64,000 nt of DNA from Pseudoalteromonas sp. '520P1 No. 423' (GTDB lineage: Bacteria; Pseudomonadota; Gammaproteobacteria; Enterobacterales; Alteromonadaceae): assembly GCF_001269985.1 (NCBI RefSeq), contig NZ_BBZB01000002.1:868001-932000 (forward strand), in the 5' to 3' direction. This document shows positions 50,664 to 57,105 of the stretch, piece after piece (within the stretch, counting starts at the first letter, position 1; each line of letters starts with the position of its first letter). The translations under genes were made by a program, and so were the position numbers. The notes beneath the pieces are model-generated. The model searched no databases and was not told the origin of the DNA. It worked only from the letters and a program-made list of their open reading frames with translations.

Positions 50664-51752
50664 ATGGATATTTATTTAAAAAACATTTCAAGACGGTGGA
50701 AAAAAGAGTGCGAACATGCTGAAAAAGTTATCGTTTTAAGCCCATATATAAACTCACCGACTGCTAATTCAGTTTTATCAAATGCTGAGAGTAATTATTA
50801 TGAAATATACACTTTGTTTGAACCTGAACTATTTATAAATAAAAGTTCTTCCTTAGAAACTTTAATTAAATTAGCTAAATGTGGCTGTAATATTTATCAC
50901 TTAGATAATTTACACTCAAAAATAGTTTTGATACCAAATCAATTCGCAAGTATTGGTAGTCAGAATTTGACTAGTCGAGTTACAAAAAATTTAGAATCGT
51001 CTGTTGCAATCAAAGATATTAAAATGATTACTAAAATTGAAACTCAAGTGAATAAATGGTTGCTTGGAAGGCGTTTAATCACATTAGAAATGATGCTTGA
51101 TTTGAAAGAAAAAATTAAGCATCTAGTTAAAAAGTATGAAGGTATACAATTAGAATCTGTCCAAATTGACTTCGATGTTAAGTTAAATGAATTTCATAGG
51201 GAAATGGATAAAAGGGAAGCCATTCGACTAAAAAGGGCTGAAATTGAAGAACGCAAAAAAGAAAGTAAAATAAAGCGAAAGACGGAAGTTAGTCAGATTA
51301 AAAAGATCGCTTATTGGTTAAACCCTAGTTCGATGATTACAGATCAAGATGCTCGTAACTTTGTTGCTGAAATTACTTGGTGGCATACACATTCATCTGG
51401 GAAGCCTGTTTTAGCAAAAGGGTTTGCTAAAAAGGTTGAGCGAACATCTGAAGGCTTTGCATTAAAGTTTGGGGCTAATTACTTTTTAGTTGAACTAGCC
51501 CTACAAAGGGTTAGAAGATTAATAAACACCTATCTTAATGACTTTATTGAAGGTAAAAACATTCAACTTGATCTAATAAAAAATGAAATTGTAGACATAA
51601 TAAGAAGTTCTGTCGCTAACTCACAACTAAATCATTATAAAAGAAAATATCGAATTCAAGACGGAAACATGATGTTTGGTGCTCAGTCAATACATGCATT
51701 AAGTGCTGCTGATTACTTAATAAAAAAATCTTGGCTAAGGAGTTTAGTATAG
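50664..51752 (+). CDS. Phospholipase-D-like (single HKD-type) protein
   Basis: A 362-aa soluble protein. The N-terminal ~120 residues follow the PLD nuclease fold: VIVLSPYIN strand, then LHSKIVLI (His84, Lys86), GSQN (98-101) and NLESSVAI. It is an HxK...GSxN pattern, with the Asp of a full HKD motif replaced by Pro91. A single such motif suggests a dimeric enzyme, as in PLD-type nucleases. The middle is a charged coiled-coil-like helix (about residues 175-215, EIEERKKESKIKRKTEV), and the C-terminal 140 residues are unassigned (ITWWHTHSSGKPVLAKG). Operon partner is the membrane protein upstream. Activity and role unproven. Confidence 0.65.
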   Translation: MDIYLKNISRRWKKECEHAEKVIVLSPYINSPTANSVLSNAESNYYEIYTLFEPELFINKSSSLETLIKLAKCGCNIYHLDNLHSKIVLIPNQFASIGSQNLTSRVTKNLESSVAIKDIKMITKIETQVNKWLLGRRLITLEMMLDLKEKIKHLVKKYEGIQLESVQIDFDVKLNEFHREMDKREAIRLKRAEIEERKKESKIKRKTEVSQIKKIAYWLNPSSMITDQDARNFVAEITWWHTHSSGKPVLAKGFAKKVERTSEGFALKFGANYFLVELALQRVRRLINTYLNDFIEGKNIQLDLIKNEIVDIIRSSVANSQLNHYKRKYRIQDGNMMFGAQSIHALSAADYLIKKSWLRSLV

Positions 51753-51782
51753 TCATAGAATAAGATCTGTTTATGATTCAAC

Positions 51783-52025
51783 GATATAATGCAAACTATT
51801 ATGATTTCATTGTTTAAACTTCAGACTTCGAAGGGGGGATTCAATTCAAAAAATTATTAGTTACTTATGCTTTATTGTTTTTCAGGAGTATCATCTTTTG
51901 GTTTGTTTTCTTTGATTTCAATACCATGAAGAAAGGTTATATTTTTTCAATACAGCGTAATACATAATTATACCTAAGCCAATAAACACACCAATTCTTA
52001 AGACCATGTAGATAAATATATTCAT
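51783..52025. repeat. Copy 1 of a ~245-bp direct repeat
   Basis: From TATAATGC...ACTATTATGAT through GGTAT/ATTCAATTCAAAAA, TTACTTATG, GAAGAAAGGT and ACATAATTATACCTAAGCCAA it is clearly homologous, in the same orientation, to 54,032-54,278. It contains a decayed copy of the small membrane-protein gene. Confidence 0.85.
51872..52025 (-). pseudogene. Frameshifted copy of the small membrane-protein gene
   Basis: From ATG 52025 it reads MNIFIYMVLRIGVFIGLGII MYY..., then an extra A in a run of A after codon ~27 throws the frame to an early stop. In the next frame the tail GIEIKENKPKDDTPEKQ resumes and ends at 51872. Compare the intact copy at 54,120-54,278, which ends EIKENKPQNDTPKNNQP. The rest of 51,753-52,254 holds no other gene. 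Confidence 0.8.
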
Positions 52026-52254
52026 AACAAATGCTTTTCTTAACAGTTAGTAAGTAGCTCCTAAATATTAGCTTCGTAAGCTAAAAACTTTTTAGAGAAA
52101 ACTTAGATATCCTCAACTTTATATTTTTACATATTTGAAAAGTTAATGTTCTTGAATCTAAGGTATTGAATAATCTTGAATTAAAACATTGTTAACAATA
52201 TAATTACATTTAAAGTAATTACTTCAAAACGAAAGATTTTAATTAAGGATAATA

Positions 52255-53487
52255 ATGAAAATAAAAACCTTAGGTTTATTGCTATTGGCTTTAATGCTTT
52301 GCTCTTGTGCCTCTACTGGAGCTAAAAAAGCACCAATGTTGCAGCTCTCAAATGAAACAATGCTTGCAGCTAATAATAACTTTGAGAAGTTATATGAGTT
52401 ATGGTTGGAACCATTTTTTAAAGGAAAAACATATCTTCATACTGGTAATTATATTAATTGGGATGGATATGGTAACAACAAAGCCTTTATAGATGGGTTC
52501 AGTCGTTTTTGTGAGGTTACAGGAAATACAGTCCAATCTAATGCCAAAACCGTTAATCAAAATGAAATACAGGCACAGTGCCTAGATAGTGAGGGAAAAT
52601 TACTATCTAGTGTAAATGCAAAGTATTGGCACTTTAGTTATGAGTCACCAGAAACTTTAGCTTTAATTGAGAAGAAAAAAGAAGCTAAAAGTGAACGAGC
52701 AAATTTATATGCTAAAAAAATAAAGCTTAATGGCCCAACGGGGTGGATCTACTTTGACGATGTTAAATATCGATTGCTAAGAATTGGTACATTAAACACT
52801 AGTCACCCAATGGTTTTAGAAGAAGTTGAGAAAGGCTTAAGTAAATTTACTTATCTTGAAGATTACAAAGAAATAAGAAAAACAAAAAACAAAAAGGGCT
52901 ATTTAGGTATAAAGGCAATATTGCATGATGGCAGTACAATTGACTCGAATATCAAATTTAAAGAGTTAGGTAAAAAAGGATCAGCCGTACATTTTGGAGC
53001 ACGACAACACAGGTTTGTAGTTGTAGACAATGACACAAATGAGCCTTACACATTAAGTTCATGGTCATTACCAGAAAAAATGATTTTAGATAGCCCTGAT
53101 AAATGGAAAGAGATAAAGAATACTAAGCTTAAAAGCAATCTTCTACCACTAATATCAAAAAAATATCGTGAGGATATCACCTTGGAAGTTGGTAAATTAC
53201 TCAATAATTCTAATAATGAAGGTTGGAGTTCATTAATACCACATAAAGAAATTAATGAAAGATTGGTAAACTCAATGATTAGTAGTTTAAGAAGTGATAG
53301 TCGTAATGGGTGTGCTGAAGGTCAAGATTTATCTATGGGGGTTATGAATTTAGTTGAATATGCTAAGTGCACTACGGCTAAACATGAACTTTCTTTAATC
53401 AATAAAGGGTATTCTATTTCTTCAAGCAATACTCCACTGGCATATTTTTATTTACTGAAAAAAGTAAGGAGTGATTATGTGGGTTAA
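52255..53487 (+). CDS. Putative lipoprotein of unknown function
   Basis: A 410-aa product with a clear lipoprotein signal, MKIKTLGLLLLALMLCSC (Cys18), preceded by AAGGA. The mature protein is lysine-rich and mixed alpha/beta; two late cysteines (GCAEG and KCTTA) may pair. I recognise no domain. It lies on the opposite strand between the two halves of the decayed copy of the duplicated cassette (51,872-52,025 and 53,529-53,880), as if inserted there. Surface or periplasmic location is predicted; function unknown. Confidence 0.65.
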   Translation: MKIKTLGLLLLALMLCSCASTGAKKAPMLQLSNETMLAANNNFEKLYELWLEPFFKGKTYLHTGNYINWDGYGNNKAFIDGFSRFCEVTGNTVQSNAKTVNQNEIQAQCLDSEGKLLSSVNAKYWHFSYESPETLALIEKKKEAKSERANLYAKKIKLNGPTGWIYFDDVKYRLLRIGTLNTSHPMVLEEVEKGLSKFTYLEDYKEIRKTKNKKGYLGIKAILHDGSTIDSNIKFKELGKKGSAVHFGARQHRFVVVDNDTNEPYTLSSWSLPEKMILDSPDKWKEIKNTKLKSNLLPLISKKYREDITLEVGKLLNNSNNEGWSSLIPHKEINERLVNSMISSLRSDSRNGCAEGQDLSMGVMNLVEYAKCTTAKHELSLINKGYSISSSNTPLAYFYLLKKVRSDYVG

Positions 53488-53528
53488 AGATTAATCGTCA
53501 ACTCTTATGCTATTTTACCAAAATAGAA

Positions 53529-53880
53529 TTAATTTATTTCCATTAAGCTATAAAGCACCTTAAAAGGTGTTTTATAGCTTAAAAAGCAACCTTTTCCCCT
53601 TTTGATATGTTCATAAAGAGTAATCAGAGGTTTGAGTTCCCCTTTTTGACAGTCAAAGAAATATAAAGGTGACTTAGTAAATTCTATCGTCATATCAGGA
53701 AATCCAGTGTAATTTATACCTAAGATGCTCATAAACATAGAGGCATAGTTAAGAGAAAAAGTTTAGCAGACAGCTCGATAAGCATCTGGGTCTGTCATGT
53801 ACATTTTGTTCATAGAGTGAGATTTTTTAGTTCCAATCTCTCCCTATATAATGCTTGTTCTTCCACAAATAATGTAGACA
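53529..53880 (-). pseudogene. Decayed copy of the 117-aa gene
   Basis: On the minus strand from about 53,880 the frame reads ...TSII(stop)GEIGTKKSHSMNKM, YMTDPDAYRAVC(stop)TFSLNYAS, which parallels STTLGEIGSKISNFMKLM and GDSEAYEAVARYFSINYAP of the intact gene at 54,372-54,725. Two in-frame stops are present. After NYA the sequence continues open as MFMSILGINYTGFPDMTIEF ... to 53,529 but no longer resembles the intact copy. Confidence 0.7.
53545..53580. repeat. Long inverted repeat
   Basis: AAGCTATAAAGCACCT / AGGTGTTTTATAGCTT: 16-bp arms with one mismatch and a 4-base loop, located beyond the lipoprotein gene and inside the tail of the decayed 117-aa copy. There is no adjacent T-run; a smaller palindrome (CTATTTT ACC AAAATAG) lies at 53,510-53,526. 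They may terminate the lipoprotein transcript. Confidence 0.6.
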
Positions 53881-53992
53881 GTTTCAAAATAAATAACCCT
53901 TTGAGTCAGCTGTTATTCTATATGGGTATAGGAAAGTATAGTGAGTTCTGGTAATTACCAAACACTTGGTAAATTAGCTGAATGTTTTAGGA

Positions 53993-54018
53993 ATAATAGT
54001 GCTTATAATCACTATTAT
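53993..54018. repeat. Small palindrome next to repeat copy 2
   Basis: ATAATAGTG / CACTATTAT, 9-bp arms with an 8-base centre, followed at 54,034-54,058 by the similar TATAATGC...GCACTATTAT. A related TATAATGC...ACTATTAT occurs at the edge of copy 1 (51,784-51,802). It marks the left edge of the duplicated segment. Confidence 0.5.
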
Positions 54019-54031
54019 GGCTAAAAACCGC

Positions 54032-54278
54032 CGTTATAATGCTTATAGGCACTATTATGATGTCTTCGTTTAAACTTAAGATTTTTAAAGGGGTATTCAA
54101 TTCAAAAATGATCAGTTACTTATGGTTGATTGTTTTTAGGTGTATCATTTTGGGGCTTATTTTCCTTTATTTCAATATCATGAAGAAAGGTTGGATTTTT
54201 GAATATGACGTAATACATAATTATACCTAAGCCAAAAAACACACCTATGCCTAAACCTATGTAAATTAATATGTTCAT
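54032..54278. repeat. Copy 2 of a ~245-bp direct repeat
   Basis: Same-orientation partner of 51,783-52,025, with the small membrane-protein gene intact. Shared landmarks are GTTTAAACTT, GGTATTCAATTCAAAAA, TTACTTATG, ATGAAGAAAGGTT, TAATACATAATTATACCTAA and ACATTCATT-like ends. Confidence 0.85.
54120..54278 (-). CDS. Small membrane protein (52 aa)
   Basis: I start it at ATG 54278, six bases after AGGA, giving MNILIYIGLGIGVFFGLGII MYYVIF with a single membrane helix (residues 3-24) and a short charged tail EIKENKPQNDTPKNNQP. A longer frame starting at 54,326 runs through a hairpin and is unlikely. Two copies in the window, one broken, imply a mobile or recently duplicated gene. It follows the 117-aa gene on the same strand. 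Function unknown. Confidence 0.6.
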   Translation of the reverse strand: MNILIYIGLGIGVFFGLGIIMYYVIFKNPTFLHDIEIKENKPQNDTPKNNQP

Positions 54279-54318
54279 TAAAATTCCTATCTCAATAACT
54301 ATGACTTGGAGTATTAAG

Positions 54319-54352
54319 AGGCCCATTAAGTATTAGCTTAATGGGCCTTTTT
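54319..54352 (+). terminator. Strong hairpin with T-run
   Basis: AGGCCCATTAAG TATTAG CTTAATGGGCCT TTTT: perfect 12-bp stem. The T-run is on the plus strand, although both neighbouring small genes are on the minus strand; on the minus strand there is no T-run. It may stop plus-strand transcription coming from the left, or act as an intercistronic structure. Confidence 0.75.
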
Positions 54353-54371
54353 ACGTAATTTCAGGGGATAA

Positions 54372-54725
54372 TTAATTTTGTGACCACTGAATTTTATATC
54401 TAATGTAATCATAGGTATAAGGTGCATAATTAATCGAAAAATATCTAGCTACGGCCTCGTATGCTTCTGAGTCACCTAAGCCTACTTCAGGGTATTTAAT
54501 GGTCATTAGTTTCATGAAGTTAGAAATCTTAGATCCAATCTCACCCAATGTGGTAGAAGCGGCTTTTATATCAATGAGTATATTAGTCAAACCTTCATTT
54601 AGATCATTGATTATTTTTTCAATCGAATCCGAATCACCTACTAATAGCTGGAAATCGTTGTTATCAACAAGGGCAACGGTGTTTTTTAATTCATCTTCTT
54701 TTTGTGAAATGGTCTGCATTTTCAT
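54372..54725 (-). CDS. Unknown 117-aa helical protein
   Basis: Soluble acidic helical protein: KEDELKNTVALVDNNDFQLL, then KIINDLNEGLTNILIDIKAA, SKISNFMKLMTIKYPEVG and a C-terminal DSEAYEAVARYFSINYAPYT segment rich in Tyr. No family recognised. It forms, with the 52-aa membrane gene behind the hairpin, a two-gene cassette also present in decayed form at 51,872-53,880. Function unknown. Confidence 0.6.
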   Translation of the reverse strand: MKMQTISQKEDELKNTVALVDNNDFQLLVGDSDSIEKIINDLNEGLTNILIDIKAASTTLGEIGSKISNFMKLMTIKYPEVGLGDSEAYEAVARYFSINYAPYTYDYIRYKIQWSQN

Positions 54726-54761
54726 CCTATTATAATGATTTAGGCTTTGGGTTTTTCAGGG

Positions 54762-54792
54762 CCTGCAATAACTAGTACATATTTATTGCAGG
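54762..54792. repeat. Inverted repeat between small genes
   Basis: CCTGCAATAA / TTATTGCAGG, perfect 10-bp arms with an 11-base loop, no T-run. It lies between the 82-aa gene stop and the 117-aa gene start on the minus strand; possible regulatory or processing structure. Confidence 0.45.
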
Positions 54793-54811
54793 AAGTTCAG
54801 ACAGTTAGAGT

Positions 54812-55060
54812 TTAATAAACAATTGTATCTAGGCCAAACGTGTCACTATGAATGTCTATTTTCTCAAGCGGCATTATTTGCTCTATTTCATCTCGATTAT
54901 CAATAATGATTTTCCAAATACAGTTGGCAGTAAATTGACCAATAAGTCCTACTGTTTTTTCACCATAATTGAATCTGGCTGAATAACTAGGGTGAATCTC
55001 AACCTCTAAGCTATTCAATTGCATTATGTTTTTCAGTTTGTTTGCAATAGTTAAATTCAT
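54812..55060 (-). CDS. Unknown 82-aa protein
   Basis: Short frame MNLTIANKLKNIMQLNSLEV ... EIHPSYSARFNYGEKTVGLI ... ending LDTIVY, mixed alpha/beta, no signal peptide. A GAACCCGAAATG context gives a weak ribosome site. No family recognised. Same strand as its small neighbours, suggesting one accessory cluster. Confidence 0.45.
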   Translation of the reverse strand: MNLTIANKLKNIMQLNSLEVEIHPSYSARFNYGEKTVGLIGQFTANCIWKIIIDNRDEIEQIMPLEKIDIHSDTFGLDTIVY

Positions 55061-55243
55061 TTCGGGTTCTCTTTAAAATTGGTGGCAATAGCCGTTTCAA
55101 GTAGCGTCATTATGTGAATCCAAAAATCTTTAGGCAAATGGGATTCGCTTTTTTTGGAAATCAGTAAGACTAACTTTATAAATAGATATCCTATGAATAT
55201 ATTCAAAACTTTCAGTTAGATAGATTATTTTACATAGGTAACT

Positions 55244-55573
55244 TTATGACTTTAAATTACTTTTATTTAATTCAGAGTCATAGTTTGATTTAAGGGTTTT
55301 GGCATCTAAAAGACAAACTTTTCCAGATTTACCAACTGCAATCATAGTTTTATGGATTAAAGCAATTTGAATAACGTGAGCAGTTGCAGTTTCACAAGCT
55401 AGTTGCTCTGCATGCGCTAAAGTTTTATTGAACTCTCCATCATCTTTCATCAATTTTGCCTTACTATTTCTATCATTCTTAACTGCTGATTTGCTAAACA
55501 TAAGTCTGAATATCAAACTCATAGTTATGACAAAGCTAACGATTGAAATGAGGATATAGGCTAAAACACTCAT
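55244..55573 (-). CDS. Small membrane-anchored protein (109 aa)
   Basis: One N-terminal membrane helix (VLAYILISIVSFVITMSLIF, about residues 3-22) followed by a basic linker and a small soluble tail (AEQLACETATAHVIQIALIH; VGKSGKVCLLDAKTLKSNYD). No family recognised. Last gene before the Tn7-like module. Confidence 0.5.
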   Translation of the reverse strand: MSVLAYILISIVSFVITMSLIFRLMFSKSAVKNDRNSKAKLMKDDGEFNKTLAHAEQLACETATAHVIQIALIHKTMIAVGKSGKVCLLDAKTLKSNYDSELNKSNLKS

Positions 55574-56140
55574 TTATTGATACCCCTAGCTAAACGGCTG
55601 ATAAAGTATTTTTGTATGACTCGTAAATACAATTGACTCATATTAGAAGCGGAATATTACCGCCAATTTAATGGTTAATTTACGTTTACAAAACTGACCG
55701 TGAGTCTTATTATTTTGTAATTTTGCAAGGTCGCCTCCCTATTAATTTGTCCATTATGACGACTAAAATTCATTTTTATAGCTATCAGATGAAAATAAAA
55801 AAAGTGCTGTTTTGGTTGTTTTTTATGGGTTTTATTTTAAAAGTACAATGCATTTTTAAAACCAATTTTTTGTGTTTGTGCAGGTTTGCTTGATTATCAC
55901 GATTGCAAGATATTGATAGATTATTTGGTTTTTAAAACGCTAATTTATGACTTGAATTCAAACTTTTGGGTGCCTGCTATATTCACTTTTTTATCTCTGT
56001 AAATACAGTTTATTTTTAAAATGTTCACAGCAAATAATTATGCTCTTTCACGCGATTTTACAGACTTTATAGCTCCCATTTTCCCCGTAAAGTTTCGCGG
56101 ACAATATCGATATTTAAACAAATGTAAAATCACTATTTAA

Positions 56141-56167
56141 TATGCTTGTTTCGAGCTTTGTTTAGCG
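56141..56167 (+). promoter_or_regulatory. Candidate TnsB-binding repeat 1
   Basis: TATGCTTGTTTCGAGCTTTG followed by TTTAGCG. It matches the sequence at 56,176-56,202 at 20 or more of 27 positions, same orientation, 35 bases apart. Paired ~22-27-bp direct repeats upstream of tnsA are the usual form of TnsB sites. Confidence 0.5.
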
Positions 56168-56175
56168 AATTACAA

Positions 56176-56202
56176 CATGCTTATTTCGAACTGCGTTTGG
56201 CG
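56176..56202 (+). promoter_or_regulatory. Candidate TnsB-binding repeat 2
   Basis: CATGCTTATTTCGAACTGCG followed by TTTGGCG; second copy of the motif ATGCTTRTTTCGARC..GTTTRGCG. A weaker possible third copy is TATGCTCTTTCACGCG near 56,040. Confidence 0.5.
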
Positions 56203-56490
56203 TTTTATTTCTAAAATACAAGGTGTTAAAAATAATTTTAAGTTTTTTTATTTGGGATGTCATTGATTCTGAAATAGAAACTAAAAGGTGGAGGATATCG
56301 CCCTCATTTTAGATGTTTTAATCGTTAATTTTTTGCGTTAACCTAAAAAACTGTCGTTGATTTAGGCGGTTACAATTGTCTGTAGAAGGGTAAGGTTTTA
56401 GTCTTTTCAGCGTGCAATGTGCTTTTACAAAAGCGCAACTTTTAATTGTATGAAAAATAGTCTAGTTAATAAAGGTATGAGAAAAAATAA

Positions 56491-57105
56491 ATGGTGAGCA
56501 AAATGGGCGATAAAAAATATTCATATTGCAGCGGTAAAAGCCGCATTGATGTGTCGTGTCAAAAAGTTGGGAGAATGTGGACACAAACTCCACCTGAAGC
56601 TGCTTATGCTTTAATGCTAGATAATGACCCAGAAATTAAAACCTTCGCTACCCAACCTGCAAAATTTAAATTTAATGGGCAGACTTATCAACCTGACTTT
56701 TTAGTTGAATATCATGATGGAAGGAAAAAATTTATTGAGGTGCACTCTCGAAAATATCAAAGTGAAGAATTTGAAGAGCGAATAGAATCATTTGAAAAGG
56801 CAGTTGATGAGAAATTTGGTGCTGAATTTGATTTGATATTCAATGATGAAATTGACCAGACATATGTTCGTAATATTGAACATTTATTTCAATATAGTCG
56901 TCTCACTGAAACCGATATAAATAAAATCATCAGATATGCTTGGTATTTACCTGAGAAATTGCGTCTAGCTGAAGCTGAGCAGTACCTAAAAGAACAAATG
57001 GGAAGTGGCTTTTCTATTCGTGTATTGATGTTACTAGGATTATATGATTTTGATTGGTACAAAAAAATTGATGAACACACGCAAATAACTAGGGCGGTGA
57101 TGTAA
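56491..57105 (+). CDS. tnsA: Tn7-like transposase endonuclease subunit TnsA
   Basis: TnsA, 204 aa, restriction-endonuclease-like subunit that nicks the 5' ends of the element so that transposition is cut-and-paste. Seen: TPPEAAYALML with Glu36, FNGQTYQPDFLVEYHDG with Asp69 and FIEVHSRKY with Glu83. The position of the usual catalytic Lys (ExK) is His85, an unusual replacement. A second ATG at 56503 is a possible start. The C-terminal half is the winged-helix-like region. Its stop overlaps the tnsB start by one base. Confidence 0.88.
   Translation: MVSKMGDKKYSYCSGKSRIDVSCQKVGRMWTQTPPEAAYALMLDNDPEIKTFATQPAKFKFNGQTYQPDFLVEYHDGRKKFIEVHSRKYQSEEFEERIESFEKAVDEKFGAEFDLIFNDEIDQTYVRNIEHLFQYSRLTETDINKIIRYAWYLPEKLRLAEAEQYLKEQMGSGFSIRVLMLLGLYDFDWYKKIDEHTQITRAVM

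Larger units (their letters stand above)
55574..56490. other. Gene-free region containing the tnsA-proximal end of the Tn7-like element
   Basis: About 0.9 kb, very AT-rich, no supportable gene. In Tn7-type elements the transposon end with several TnsB sites lies just upstream of tnsA, so one end should be here. A TGTCCATTATGACGACT sequence at about 55,750 begins with the expected TGT, but no matching inverted copy was found in the window, so the exact border is undetermined. Confidence 0.5.

Noticed and set aside
53993..54058. Two similar short palindromes considered as a CRISPR array
   Set aside because: Only two imperfect units, no regular spacer, no cas genes; better explained as the edge of the duplicated cassette.
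55751..55767. TGTCCATTATGACGACT as exact terminal sequence of the Tn7-like element
   Set aside because: Starts with TGT but no inverted copy was found and no target-site duplication can be shown.
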